Of a stretch of 58,176 nucleotides of DNA, positions 45,145-58,176 are shown in pieces. Under the pieces are notes generated by a model. It had not been told where the DNA came from, did no database searches, and saw only the letters and a program-made list of their open reading frames with translations. The stretch lies in NCBI GenBank assembly GCA_910592205.1, contig CAJVPJ010000045.1, positions 1-58,176 of the forward strand. Reading direction: 5' to 3'. Numbering within the stretch: the first letter of the stretch is position 1; each line of letters opens with the position of its first letter. This stretch comes from Paraglomus occultum (Eukaryota; Glomeromycota; Glomeromycetes; Paraglomerales; Paraglomeraceae). Both the position numbers and the translations under genes were made by a program.

Positions 45145-48100
45145 TTATTCCTGCTGAACTTGCCCATCGGAACTTCGAGATAAAGGTGGTGGAGAGGCAT
45201 TAACCATCGCCGTCTCCGGAGAAGACTGCGCCTGCGCATCATTGCCGCTGGATGAAACTGACATAGTCTGTTTCTGCTGTTCTTGTGATGGCGATTGAGC
45301 TTGATTTTGTTGCTGTGTCTGTTGTTGTTGCTGGTTCTGTTGCATTAGCAGTTGTTGTTGTTGTTGAAGGATTGCGAGCATTTGTGGATTAGTGACATTA
45401 TTACTATTAACAGGAGGCGGAGGAGTTGTATTCAACATCGGTGGTGGAATAGCACCACTCGCGGCTAGCATATATGGGTAAGCTGCTGCATTAAACATAG
45501 CCGGATGTCCATACATTCCAGCCGCAACCGCTGCCAACGTTGACGGATGAACGAACGGTGTGAAAGAACCCATGTGAGGATATGGTCCGGTTGGAGGAAA
45601 GCCCGAGTGAGGATGTGCAGTCATGGGCATTGTATTCATGAACATTGGTGGCGCAGGTGGAAATGATGTGCTTGGTGTATTCAACGGACTGGATACTGAA
45701 GGGCCAGCAGATGGTGTGGATGCTTCGCTCGATAGTGGCAGAGCACTCGCAGATGGTGATAATTGCTCGTGTTGGGGTGACGACGGATTCTCAGAAGTAG
45801 GGGTGCTTGTTGCTGCCTGCTGTAATTGTTGGCCGGCGAAATGGGCAGCAGCGGCGTAATAAGCAGCGGCGGCAGCGAGATCCGGTGGAAAGACATTCGG
45901 CGGAGGCATTCCTACCGAATTCTGAACCGAGCTCATTGAGGTACCGTTAAGTGACGGGTCGCTAACCATACCAAGTTCTTCCAAAAGACGTTTGTATCCT
46001 TGAACTTGCTGGACCTTCAATTTTCCAAGGACAAGTTTGACCTTCTCGGCCAATCTTTGTTTTTCAGCTTGTTCAACATATGGACTGGCTAGTACTTTCT
46101 GGACTACACCAACACCATGTACCTGGTCACTGAGCACCTCCTCCAATACTTGATCATTCGTGGAAAAGAACAAGTTTGAAATGGTTAAATCTCTCGCGTC
46201 AGTTTCGTGCCGTTGGTTGATGATCTTGAGCACTGTGAGTGAAGCTAATTTATGAGTGCAAAGATGTGCCAAATGGGGAGCCAGTTTAGGTGATAGGATG
46301 CGATATCGACCAGGAAACTGGGACGTGTCTAATAGCCATGTAAGTAACAACGCCCCATTCGGGTTTGTAGAGAGTGAAACGGCATTCATCACTATTGCAA
46401 TTGCAACTTGTTTCTGTAATATAAGTATAATGAATGAATAAGATATACATTATCGGTATTGATCGAAATTTTAAAATATAATCACTAATGCTCACCTGTT
46501 GTTTTTTAGTTACATGCTGGCTTTCCAAGCATGCTCTCATGGCTCGTGCTCCAAAGCGACCCTGAGCAATCTCCCAGCATCTGTCTACCATTGCGTCGAA
46601 TATAAATTGGTTTCTGGTTGGCCCAAGGCGCAGACAGCATTGCACGACATAATTTCCAAATTGATCGAGCAGTAGCGGTGGTGTATATGGTCTAACATTA
46701 GAAGTAATGAGATGCATCTGCAAATAAAATGAGATGATTATCGTAACATGTATATATTGTTATTTCGAGTATAATTTTGAGCATTATAACGTTTGCGAAA
46801 CCATACCTGTGAAGGGTGCTTTGCGCAATCAATAATTTTTTGAGCGGCCCAGGTACCGTTCTTGTGAATACCAATTGTAGCCATGTGAGGCGCTATCTTT
46901 TCCAACATTTTCAATTTAGTGTTCTCGGTGCATCGTTCGAATAACTTTTGAATCACAGTATTCCCAATGTAATCTTGGGATTAAAATAAAAAAAAAAAGA
47001 GATTATGTTATATTCGTTCTCTGTTCTTCTCTCTTGCAAATTTCACCAAAGTTACAAGAATAAAACTTACCGCTTGATAATTCTACACACTCATCCATAA
47101 CTTCGACAGCGATAGACTCAACTTCTTTAGCAGAACAATGACCACTATCGAGACGCTTACGTATTTCTCTTAATCTAGAAGCGTCTGGCTTTCGACTTGG
47201 GTTTGGATCGGCAACGGGTGGGATGCTTGTGAAATAATTAACGGGTGTGCGGTTGTCTAAATTAATATTAAAGAATTAGAGAAATTACGTTTGTAACAAA
47301 ATTAATTATATTAATGGTATAATCACTAACCGATTGAATCGTCTATATCTTCATCGGATCCACCACTCAATTCACGCATCATCAACTGTTTCTCGGTCAA
47401 TCCACCGGCTGTTCCCATGACCATGGAAAGTACAACATTACCAGCGTAATTGTCGTTCTGAGTGGGCCATTGGCCATTAGACTGATTATTAGATGATGAT
47501 GACGATGTAGACAGGTTGCGAATATGCCTGGTAGCGGGAGAATCTGGTTCAGGAGTAGCTATTGGCGATGGTTTAGGCTGCACCTTTGCGTATCCAATCC
47601 TGACTGGACCAACTGCGCTACCCAAGACTTCTTTACCATGTAAAGCTCTTTTAGCTTTCACAGCATCATCCAATCTCTCAAAATTAACAAACCCGCAGTT
47701 TTTATGTGTCAACACTCTAGCAGACTCAATTGGGCCATATGGCGCAAATATGTTCTGCAACGCTTGTGGAGTAGTAGATGTTGGAATATTGCCAACCCAT
47801 AATGCACGCGTCGGTTGTGATTGAGTCTGTGAGGATGGAGAAAGATCATGAGAGTTGAATGCTGCATCGGCTTTACCAAAGCCAATGCGAACAATGCAAC
47901 TTCCTACTCTGCCACCCATTCTATCCATAATATCATCTTTAGCGCGAACGGCATCGTCGACACGATGGAAATTGATGAATCCACATTCCTTGTCAGGCAG
48001 CAGTCTTAAACTCTCGATCGAACCATATGGAGAAAATAAACGCATCAAATCTTCGTTGGTGAGAGTTGGATCAATGTTACCGATCCAAAGGGATCTAGTG

Positions 48101-49692
48101 GGTGTCTGCGGCGGTGGCGCGTTTTGAGCGCATTCAGAAGTGTGTGGACCTGGACTTGACAAACCAGATTGGGTCATCTAAATGTATTAATACGGTAGGT
48201 CAGTTATATGTTATGATTATGATAACAGTAAAGTCATTGCTATCATCACTTCAAAAAGATATTATTGCAAATCGCTACTTACCTCTATTTCGTTATGGTC
48301 CAAAAGGTAATCATCTTCATGAGATTGTTGCTGTTGCTTCTTTTTGCCTTCCATCATCCCACTCACCATCATTCCTATCAATTGCTCTCCACCAAGCGAC
48401 CTCGTTGACGGCGTAGATCCCACTTGCTGTGAAGATTGGTCAGATAAATCAGCGTACATTGAGTTTTGCTTGTTACGCATCATCACAACTTCGTTGGGGG
48501 TGTCAAGCATGCTTAAACTGATAGCTCGAGGGCGGGAATGCGCCTGATGAAACTGCTGGACAGCTGCATTACCCGGAGGAAATAAGTTTGCACTAGTCAT
48601 AGCGCTGGTTTGTAATTGATCGTCGTATTTAGGAGCAGCAGATACAGAAAAAGACCTAATACGATTCGCATCACGACGTAGCGATGGAATAGTCGCGATA
48701 CTTGGGCCGGAACCATAAGTAGTATTGGTAGGTGCCTTCATGTCCACTTTAATCTGGGGTAAAGCACCAGAGCTAGTAGACATTTTAGGAAGGCTACTAT
48801 TATCGTGAACATCTAGACCCAAGTAATCTAAAGTTTTTCCGACAGTATTATTCTCGTCGCCATGGAGTAATTCACCAGTTGTCGGAGTTGGCATTGTCGG
48901 TGTAGTCGGACCACTGGCATCATTAGGATGGTCAGACCACACGGAATTAAAAATAGACGGACCAAACGCAGTAGAGAGTGACGAGGATGGAAGCGTCAAT
49001 GATCCAGAACGAATTCGAGAAGTCTTTGGCGGTGAAAGTAAATTTGACGTGGAGGAAGAAGAAGAAGCCCCCAATGTTGACATAGACAGAGAAGAAGATG
49101 GATGATGACCAAGATTGAACGGCGGTCTGCTACCTGACAGAGACGTTGGCAAAGTATCAGCACGAGCGCGACGCAGAGGAGCAGGAAACGGCGACAAATG
49201 ACCCTGGGCACTCCCGTTTGAATTGGCAACAGTTTTGCTTCCAACTGGCTTTAAAAAATCCATGGTCGAGCCGGAATTCGAATCTGACAAGAGCGTGCCG
49301 CTATTAAAAGCTCCGTTAGTCGAAAACGATGGTGGGGGAAGCGCAGAAGAGCGATAGGGCGAAGTAATGCCTTCTTCTGCTTGAATTTCGCGAGCCCTAC
49401 GAATAGTTATACGGTATTAGAACAAAACACGTATTGATTGTAGTTTGCAAAGACGTTAAAATCAACAAGTGTGCATATATGCGAATCAGAGACCGAGACC
49501 CGACAATGAAAGCAATCTTTTGCGTGCGAATACAGTTGTTGAGTAATCTAGTCTCGTTCAGCGTTTCGTTTAGTATCAAACTAACCTTTTGGACGAGAAG
49601 TATCTCGTCTCATGTTGGGGAGAGCCTCCGGAGTTGGGACCGATGGCAGGAGAAAACGAATCTTGAACTAATTCTGATGGTTGGGAAGTCAT
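45145..49692 (-). CDS. RRM + Pumilio (PUF) RNA-binding protein, Jsn1-like
   Basis: Seven exons join to 1303 residues: complement of 45145-46413, 46496-46717, 46807-46973, 47071-47256, 47331-48177, 48283-49396 and 49586-49692. The start is ATG 49690-49692 (MTSQPSELVQDSFSP). A long Ser/Pro-rich disordered region comes first. Two RRMs follow, RSLWIGNIDPTLTNEDLMRL with CGFINF, and RALWVGNIPTSTTPQALQNI with CGFVNF. PUF repeats come next (IGNTVIQKLFERCTENTKLK, HKNGTWAAQKIIDCAKHPSQ, DQFGNYVVQCCLRLG, GRFGARAMRACLES, NPNGALLLTWLLDT). The C-terminal tail is rich in Ala/Pro, polyglutamine and Ser. This layout matches fungal Jsn1/Puf1-Puf2-type proteins, which bind mRNA 3' UTRs, often of membrane-protein messages. 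Specificity here cannot be read directly. Confidence 0.93.
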
Positions 49693-51539
49693 TTCTAACA
49701 GGGACTCTTTCCAGTTTATGCTTATATAGGTTACAGTCGCATCAGATTTTGCCCAGCAAAAGGTGATGGGATAATCGTGTGCCTTGTAATCTGGGGAATA
49801 GAGGACAAAATAAACTTGGCGACGGCAAGGGCAAAAGTCGTCAGAATCACTAGAGAGTCTGTGTAACGGGACTTGAATTAACTTAGTTGACGAGTAGTAT
49901 ATTCGAGAAAGTAAGTAGTGGAATTAAAAGAATATGTTCACTGCGACAGATTATTATTAGTATAATAGAAAGAGATTATATTAGAAATTAGAGAGATACG
50001 AGAAGTTCGAAAGGAAAAAAACCAGGGTTGAAAAAAAAAAGTCGTGATAAGCGGATACAATCAGAGTTTTATCCGATGACGGATTTTTTGATGGATACCA
50101 GTTACAAAGACAGGCCTGTAGACTGGCTGTACGTTTGGTCGAGGTGATACGCTTTTCCTCATAAGGTAATTGTCAATGCTTACGGTCTTTTCATATCTAT
50201 ATTTAGTGACGTCATCGAGCTTTAACGAAGATTGTATAGAAGGAATTGAAAAAAAATTTTGTTCCTCTGCCCATTTAGAGGGAACAGACGCGATTAAAAG
50301 GTTCTTGGGATGTGACAGGTTGGGGATGGGGAATAGCAATAAGTATGGTGATATTATTTGGTAGTAAAAGGGTGAACTTTGAGATCAACTAAACCAGAAC
50401 AAGTAAATGACATTAGCTATATAAACCGTAGTAATTACTACGTTGCTTGTTCATTTGTTATAATTAAAGTAATCAATTCGCCGATAATCTTTCCGGCCTA
50501 ATAATAACAATATCAATAATAATAACCAACAACAAAGACCTTTTCCCTTTTGTCGTACAATCTGCATTGTGTGCCTAATTCTTATTTGAGACAGTTGATT
50601 CGGGTATCTCGGGCGTGCAAATCGGACATTAAGAGAAAGCGAAGATCGTATCAGAAAACCCTGAAGAGAAACAAGCTTGGTTGAATACTTTTGGCTAAAA
50701 ATAACAAGGACCGACAAAGTATGAACTCAAAAGTGGTTATATTGTGACACAACATACATTTATTGATTTGAATATCCCAGTATGAAGATGTGATAGATAA
50801 GCGAATAATGGAAAAAGAAGAAATGTGGGCACCCATAATATATGTGGGCACCCATAATATATGTGGGCAATCCATAATATATATGGTCTAATGGCAATTT
50901 GTTGTTTAGCATATAATTGATTATGCGACAATAACGTCATCAGATTCTTTCCTTATCCTGAATGCCCAACTATGAAGTTGTATTTCGTTGATTTACCCTT
51001 GTTGTCCGATTAAGCAATAAAAACAACGTATTCTAGAATCAATGGACTTTCATCGAACCAATTAAATTTCAACAAACTTCTGCTACACGTTTTAGACAAC
51101 TCCCTAACCTTTCTGGCGACATAACGTCCATTGACGTTAATATCCGGGAACAGGTGTTGCAATATTAATATTAATATCCAGAATTGGTAAATATGCTCGG
51201 ATAACTGGTCCGGATGAATTAGCTTTTAGTATTAGTGACAGGACATAATGACAATGGGTCTCTACCTTTCAATAACTTGCCCTCCCCCACCAACTTTTCA
51301 TTTGCAAAATGTGTTACTTCTTTATTACATAAAAAAAATTCGAAAGCAAAGGCAACACTATCAAGCCATACTAATTAGAGAAATGTTACTCGGTTGCTGA
51401 CAACCATATTTATTGATCACCTAACGTCCAACATAACATAACCACTCTCTTATGACGAGCAATTATTTACAGTATTTATGTATTATTCTAATTCCGCAAA
51501 CAAAAGAGAAAGAGAAGGGACCACAACCTCTTGCATCTT
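49693..51539. other. Intergenic region, 1.8 kb
   Basis: This is the promoter region of the RRM+PUF gene followed by AT-rich spacer and the 3' flank of the TFIIB gene. It contains the small tandem repeat at 50823-50880 and short AT palindromes near 51160. No gene found. Confidence 0.5.
50823..50880. repeat. Three-unit tandem repeat of about 19 bp
   Basis: Two identical 19-bp units ATGTGGGCACCCATAATAT (50823-50841 and 50842-50860) are followed by a 20-bp variant with GCAATCC in place of GCACCC. Each unit contains the short palindrome GGGCACCC or GGGCAATCC. Confidence 0.9.
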
Positions 51540-52526
51540 TTATGGAGCAGGCAAGTTCTTAAAGTTACCATATTTTTGATCCAACAGTTTCTCACGTTCG
51601 TTATATAGACCTCTGTAAGAATTCTTAATGGTAACCTCGGATACACCAGTAACGTTGGCAATTTCCTTGGTAGACTTGGGCTGCCCATACAAATGAGATG
51701 CTAGATATATGCACGCAGCCGCGACCGAAACCGGCGATTTTCCAGCTAATACGCCCAACTCGTTTCTCTTTTTAGTCAATTCAACAGCCGCCTTTTGCAC
51801 TTCCATGCCCAAACTCAACATGGAACAAAAGCGCGACATTAAATCTTCAGACGCCATCGTTCCAACGCCAGTCTCGAAATTGCTGATCAGAATTTTGAAG
51901 CAACGTCCGATTTCTTTCTTTGGCACACGCGTAATTGCGCAAATTTCCTTAAATGTACGGGGTACATTCTCCTGACGACAAGCGATAAAAATACAAGCTG
52001 CGATAATAGATTCTGTGCTCTTTCCACGTAGGAGCTTTTCCTCTTCTGCACGTTTGTATAACTGTTTGGCAATGTCCGCAATATGTCGTGTCAATCCAAT
52101 GGCCTCACACATGGCCGCTATTTCTTTATACGCCTGTATTAAATTTTTCTCTCCTTTGACTGCTGTCGCTCTTCCATGAACTTTGTTCAAATCCTTGGCT
52201 GTTCCAGATCCGCCATCTCGTCGTGAGATGACAGTGTCCAGCTGTGAACCGTCAAGCAAAGGATTAGCTGCGGCACCTACACGGGATGGGTCATCACCTT
52301 CGTCATTGGCAAAGGTTCTCCATTCCGAGCGAGTGTCGATAATTCTATCTCCAAGCACTAAGCCACAATCGCCACATACTAAATCACCACTTGCAAATTC
52401 TTCTATTATATTAGGAGTGGGATTCTTGCAGTCTGGGCATAATAGTCGAACATTCAAATCTGGCCTAATTTCTTTCGGTTCTTCTTCCTTGGCAGAATGG
52501 ATACGAGGAAATGGAATATTAGCCAT
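51540..52526 (-). CDS. SUA7: General transcription factor TFIIB
   Basis: An intronless frame of 328 codons from the ATG at 52524-52526 (MANIPFPRIHSAKEEE). The zinc ribbon has CPDCKNPTPN and CGDCGLVLGD. The B-reader/linker is RSEWRTFANDEGDDPSRVG. Two cyclin folds follow: KAYKRAEEEK-like helices with STESIIAACIFIACRQENVP, and GKSPVSVAAACIYLASHLYG with VTGVSEVTIKNSYRGLY. Known role: bridges TBP at the promoter and RNA polymerase II and sets the start site. The frame stays open 53 codons further upstream to 52685, but TFIIB proteins normally begin just before the zinc ribbon, so I prefer the internal start. Intronless, unlike most neighbours. Confidence 0.96.
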   Translation of the reverse strand: MANIPFPRIHSAKEEEPKEIRPDLNVRLLCPDCKNPTPNIIEEFASGDLVCGDCGLVLGDRIIDTRSEWRTFANDEGDDPSRVGAAANPLLDGSQLDTVISRRDGGSGTAKDLNKVHGRATAVKGEKNLIQAYKEIAAMCEAIGLTRHIADIAKQLYKRAEEEKLLRGKSTESIIAACIFIACRQENVPRTFKEICAITRVPKKEIGRCFKILISNFETGVGTMASEDLMSRFCSMLSLGMEVQKAAVELTKKRNELGVLAGKSPVSVAAACIYLASHLYGQPKSTKEIANVTGVSEVTIKNSYRGLYNEREKLLDQKYGNFKNLPAP

Positions 52527-53303
52527 CTGTTCGATAAAAATTTGGAGAAAGTGAGCTTTGAAATATTCTTCAAGTTCCAAGTCCGATAATAATTCGATGT
52601 TGAGTCTTGACGTTGGCTTTGGAAAACCAACATTGTATAATGGTTTAAACTGTCTAACCAGTGTACTATCACATAAAGCTACCATATTCGCTAAAAATAT
52701 ACAGCTAAAAAATTATGTTGTTCGCTATCTGCTGTTTACTTGTTTATATACTCTTTAAATATGCGCTCTCTTCTCTCTTTCTGACGATCTTGTGAATTTA
52801 CCTTTTTATACGACTAGAGTTGTTAAACCTGTCTTGTAGCTAAACGAGAAAGGAAATTAAAAAGAGAGAGAGAGAGAGAGGGAGGGAGAGAGAATAGAGA
52901 GTTAGAACCAAACTTTTGACGTTAAGCTTCTTTCTATGTAAAGTAATAACTCGCATACGATAGAATAGCCGCAGTATACTCCTTCACCAAGCCAAAGGAC
53001 AAAAACAATAGTTCTCTTTCTTGCTGACTAGAACAAGAAATATATAAAATATGCAAATAGAAGTTTTCGGAAAGTCAAAGCTGGGGAATGTGAAAAGTGT
53101 CCAGACAAGAGTGAAACAAGAGTATCATGCTCTGGAGTTCAATGTGAATCGCAATTTTAATACATTCTGCTGAGGAAAAGGCAAGTTCTTTCAATGGTCT
53201 GATTGGTCAGTATTAATTCGGATCGGCAGGGCACTAAAATAGCTTGGTCTGACCCGCTTGCTCCACTAAATGATTCAACGGCTAGCAATTACTAGTCAAA
53301 AGC
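52527..53303. promoter_or_regulatory. Shared intergenic region, TFIIB and recombinase-like gene
   Basis: The spacer separates two divergent genes. It includes an AG-dinucleotide tract at 52863-52893 and the in-frame 5' extension of the TFIIB frame (52527-52685). GA tracts can keep promoters nucleosome-free, which is an inference here. Confidence 0.5.
52863..52893. repeat. (AG)n microsatellite
   Basis: A run of AG dinucleotides is interrupted by GGGAGGG. It is about 340 bp upstream of the preferred TFIIB start codon. Confidence 0.9.
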
Positions 53304-54994
53304 ATGGATCCAGTTGCCGTGCAAGTAGAAATTAATAACTTTTTGGATCACACTGCTTCAAATCCTAGAAGAGGAGCGAAAAAAGTAGAGACTAGGGATA
53401 CATATTTTGAACAAGTAGGTCGTTCTTATGCGAATCTCGCACATGACAGGCACTGGAGGAATGCAGACGGATCGGTGTATCCAATTTCGGTCGAACATTT
53501 GAAAGAGTATATAATCTTAAAATATGAATCTAGTAATATGAAAAGTGTACTATGGCATATTGGGGCATTGAAGAGATATCAAACAGAGGTGCTCAAATTT
53601 AAAAAGTGGGATGAAGTGAGAAATCATCCGGATGTCCTAAAACTACTCGCTGAGTTGGAAGAATCAGAAGCATACAAAAGTGATGATGAAGGAGGAATAG
53701 CGCCATTGGGAGGTGTGCAGAATCGAGGAAAAGGTAAAGCTGAAGATTTATCGCTCAAGACAAAAAGGCCTGTATCCCGGTTCGATCTTTCCAGACGTCC
53801 TGCACAGACAATCTTGGCCTTACTTGGTCGTACGAATGGCGAAGGTAATGAATCTTTGGGGGATGCTTCCGGTAGCAATACAGCAGCGACTGCTGCTGAA
53901 CCTAGATTTGAGCAAGGCGACAGTTTTATGGGTAAGTCATACCCCCTCCCCCCCTCACGATGTAATATTAATAAAGTGAGATAGACATATGAGAACAATA
54001 TTTGGAATGACGAGCTGTTGATTGATTTACTGTTTCGGAATTTGCCACATGTGATTTTGTAAATAATCGCCGTCATAGCATGACTTTTATATATTTGTAT
54101 ATTGTCATTTACTTGATCAAGTTTGTTGCTTTAACAGATTCCGATGAAGACGAGGAGGGTGAGGAAGAAGAGGAGGAAGAGGAAGAAGAAGGTGATGACA
54201 TGGAAGAAGATGATGCATCTCAACGTGACCAGAGTAATGGAAATGTTGATTATAGAGCGCTTTTCCAAAATGATAGTGACGATTCTGACTATATTCCGCC
54301 TTCCAGGAACACATGTAAGAAAACTTGAAATTTAAGCTTATCAAATATTATAATGAGAATAGTTTGTTACTCATTATATTATGAATGGCCTTCTAGTAAC
54401 TGACGACTCTGGTAATTATATGACAGTCAAGAGTACGTGTCTGATGATTATATGGATCTGTCCGAGTATTCAATGCCCGTCTATGACTCGTTTATACTTT
54501 ATTCGCTTCGTCCATACTAAGATACTTTTTGTTGGCCAGGACGAAGACTCAGAAGTGAATCGGATAGTGAGTCGTCGGAAGTATGTTTTCATCTCCCACG
54601 TTTGTTCAAGATTTTTCGATATATACAAAATTGCTGACTGTGTGCTTATGACAACATAGGATGGACCAGAATCGTTTAAACTTCGTTACGACACTGCATT
54701 ATCTATTCTAAAGTCAAAATATGTAAACTCCTGTACTAAACACCTTCGTGGGTGTTTTCCTATCGACGAGCGTCGGCACTTGCTCTTGGACGAGAAAATG
54801 ATCAAGCGATGGGCAACATTGATAGTATGTATTATAATCGTCGTCATTATCAATACTGCTCTTACTAGCTGCTTGTATATGAGTGTTTAATTCATGGATT
54901 GTTGTAGGCGTCAGGCGATGATGTTATTGTTGAAAGTCCACCTCAATTCGAAGAATTCCCCGAATTTAATACAGATAGAGCAGTATGCATTTAA
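53304..54994 (+). CDS. Acidic protein with recombinase core-binding-like domain
   Basis: Exons at 53304-53931, 54138-54314, about 54540-54581, 54660-54825 and 54908-54994 read in frame, with one uncertain small exon near 54410-54470. Residues 15-115 are helical and include HLKEYIILKYESSNMKSVLW and HIGALKRYQ, then WDEVRNHPDVLKLLAELE. This resembles the SAM-like core-binding domain of tyrosine recombinases (Crypton/integrase type), in the pattern of T-xx-xx-L-x-A-L-xx-Y followed by H-P-x-V-xx-L-L. A polyacidic stretch follows (long E-run at about residue 215, then DDSDYIPPS). The C-terminal part begins DGPESFKLRYDTALSILKSK and has RRHLLLDEKMIKRWATLI. I see no catalytic R-H-R-Y set, so it may be a domesticated DNA-binding protein. 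This is an inference, and no close named family is recognised. Confidence 0.6.
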
Positions 54995-55562
54995 TGCGTA
55001 CGCAAAACAAATAACGCATGCTTCGATCATGCAGCAGTTATACTAGGAATAATGCATTGACGATGATTACGACGAAATGAGATCATATGATTGACGTTGA
55101 TGATACAACGATAGGACGTTGACGGTGATGTGGTGAGGACGATAGTATTTGTTGATCGTGAATGATTGTACCGATATTAGCACTCATCTGACTGATACAG
55201 ACACTGTTTTATATGTAAATGGATAGTTATTGATCTGTTTGTATGAATGCTGTAAATAAGTTTAATTATTCTTAATGTAAATTTAATTTTATCTTATTGA
55301 AGAAATATTGAAAAAGGAAATAAATTTGAACTTCCTTCGCTTCCTGGCGTTGTTGAATGCCGCACAGGAAAGACCCGCAAATTTAAACTTGAGCAATTCA
55401 TTAGATCTCTGGTGTTGATAGAATTATATATCAACAAGATTTTTTGGGGGGCTGTGGACTGATGAACACGCAATAAAATACATTTGCGCCTCATAGGCAT
55501 AATCACCAAATTTATTATGTCTATTAATAAGTACATAAACAACGTCTTGAAATCTATTATTA
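54995..55562. other. Convergent 3' region
   Basis: This spacer lies between the 3' ends of the recombinase-like gene (plus) and the MAP kinase (minus). No repeat or coding signal was recognised. Confidence 0.5.
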
Positions 55563-57288
<1,726 letters not shown>

Positions 57289-58099
57289 GGTTTTTGTATA
57301 CAATTCTATAAGAAAAGTCTAAGTGTCTATAGTACAGTAAAAAGTGTTTGCGAAAGAATGCGGTGGAATAGTTTGAAATTTTTGTAGTGAAGGATAGAGC
57401 ATGTGGGGGGGTTCTTTTATATGGTGAATAAACTGTGACAACAGTATTTATTATTTTGCTTACAATCATTTCTATGGTAAGAAACATAGAATTGTTGACA
57501 ACAAAGGCGTTTTTTTCTTTGCATCGTTGTTCGATGTCATTGTCATTCGAAATTTTCCGAATGGTTGGGTTCTGTTCGCTAATACGTATTTGTTTGCCCT
57601 TTCTGGTAAAACTGCCAAATTAAAGTCAACCATGTAAACTAAACAAAGTGAACCATGAGTGCCACGATGAAGCCTAATATGGGAAAAAGTTAATTTGAAT
57701 GTAATACAGGCCGTAAATGTACAAAACTTCCCGGCTCGGTCTTTGTTTTCAAATGAACTATTATTATAGCAATCAAATTAATTAGTAATTGTTGAACTTA
57801 CCAATGTGTAATACCTAAATAATCTAACAATATTATCGGTCTTTAATATTATTATTATAGCCTCTGCAAGCTTTATGTAGAAAGAAATACATGTTAATGT
57901 ACGCATACCTTATTTAATATTAAGCGCAGAATCTATGTAATGAAACTTTATCGTCTATTATTATTATACAACGAGACCAATATGTAATCGGAGCGAAAAA
58001 ATTTCTCTACCAACTTTTAGCGCTTTATAGTTCAAGACTTCCAAGAAAGGATACTTCTGCGGCAATTACTAATTTCGAAAATCCTAATTTTGCAAGGCC

Positions 58100-58100
<1 letters not shown>
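57289..58100. other. MAP kinase upstream region
   Basis: AT-rich 5' flank of the kinase gene, with no other gene recognised. A TGAAAC string occurs near 57940, resembling half of a fungal pheromone response element, but such short strings are expected by chance. Confidence 0.45.

Positions 58101-58176
<76 letters not shown>
58101..58176. repeat. (TAA)n microsatellite at window edge
   Basis: At least 25 uninterrupted TAA/AAT units run to the end of the window, so the full length is unknown. Confidence 0.98.

Overview
The window looks like nuclear DNA of an early-diverging fungus, most likely an arbuscular mycorrhizal fungus (Glomeromycotina) or a close Mucoromycota relative. This is an inference. 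The sequence is AT-rich. Its genes are split by short GT-AG introns, mostly about 50-150 nt. It carries conserved eukaryotic genes with fungal character: Pob3 without an HMG box, a Fus3/Kss1-type MAP kinase, and a Jsn1-like RRM+PUF protein. It also has genes that common yeasts lack, such as a BZW/5MP translation regulator and a plant-type glucuronokinase. Intergenic DNA holds many decayed transposons. There are no rRNA genes, CRISPR arrays or bacterial operons, and I found no convincing tRNA.

Layout, left to right. At 0.1-0.7 kb is a small hypothetical gene with two apparent homopolymer frameshifts. A three-KH-domain FUBP-like RNA-binding protein with a 43-residue polyglutamine tract lies at 1.7-5.3 kb (minus). 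A small LRAT/NlpC-like protein lies at 6.1-6.6 kb. A repeat-rich gap follows, with a perfect 42-bp palindrome and a Tc1/mariner remnant. At 9.3-15.2 kb (minus) is a BEACH-family protein lacking its PH-BEACH-WD40 end and carrying two further defects. POB3 lies at 17.9-20.0 kb. More transposon debris follows at 20.5-22.8 kb. Next are TMA46/ZC3H15 (23.4-25.1), a beta-carbonic anhydrase (25.6-26.4), a divergent Myb/SANT-repeat protein with a mitochondrial-looking leader (26.9-27.9), BZW (28.2-30.1) and, divergent from it, RIC1 (30.9-36.3) with a pogo-like MITE in intron 1. A secreted, glycine-rich, single-pass surface protein gene with one in-frame TAA lies at 38.9-40.8. It converges on glucuronokinase (41.0-42.2). 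A zone with two pseudogenes (43.4-44.4) is followed by the RRM+PUF gene (45.1-49.7), TFIIB (51.5-52.5), a recombinase-core-like acidic protein (53.3-55.0) and the MAP kinase (55.6-57.3). The window ends in a long trinucleotide microsatellite.

The genes do not form one pathway. Several act in post-transcriptional control: the KH protein, the RRM+PUF protein, TMA46 and BZW. Two act in transcription and chromatin (TFIIB, POB3), one in Golgi trafficking (RIC1) and one in signalling (MAP kinase). Exon joins given below were derived by hand from splice signals. Those for the KH protein, POB3, TMA46, carbonic anhydrase, BZW, glucuronokinase, RRM+PUF and MAP kinase each sum to a multiple of three and read through without a stop. 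The least conventional loci are the truncated BEACH gene, the surface-protein gene with the TAA, and the recombinase-core-like gene. I did not find clear evidence of a wholly new multi-gene system.
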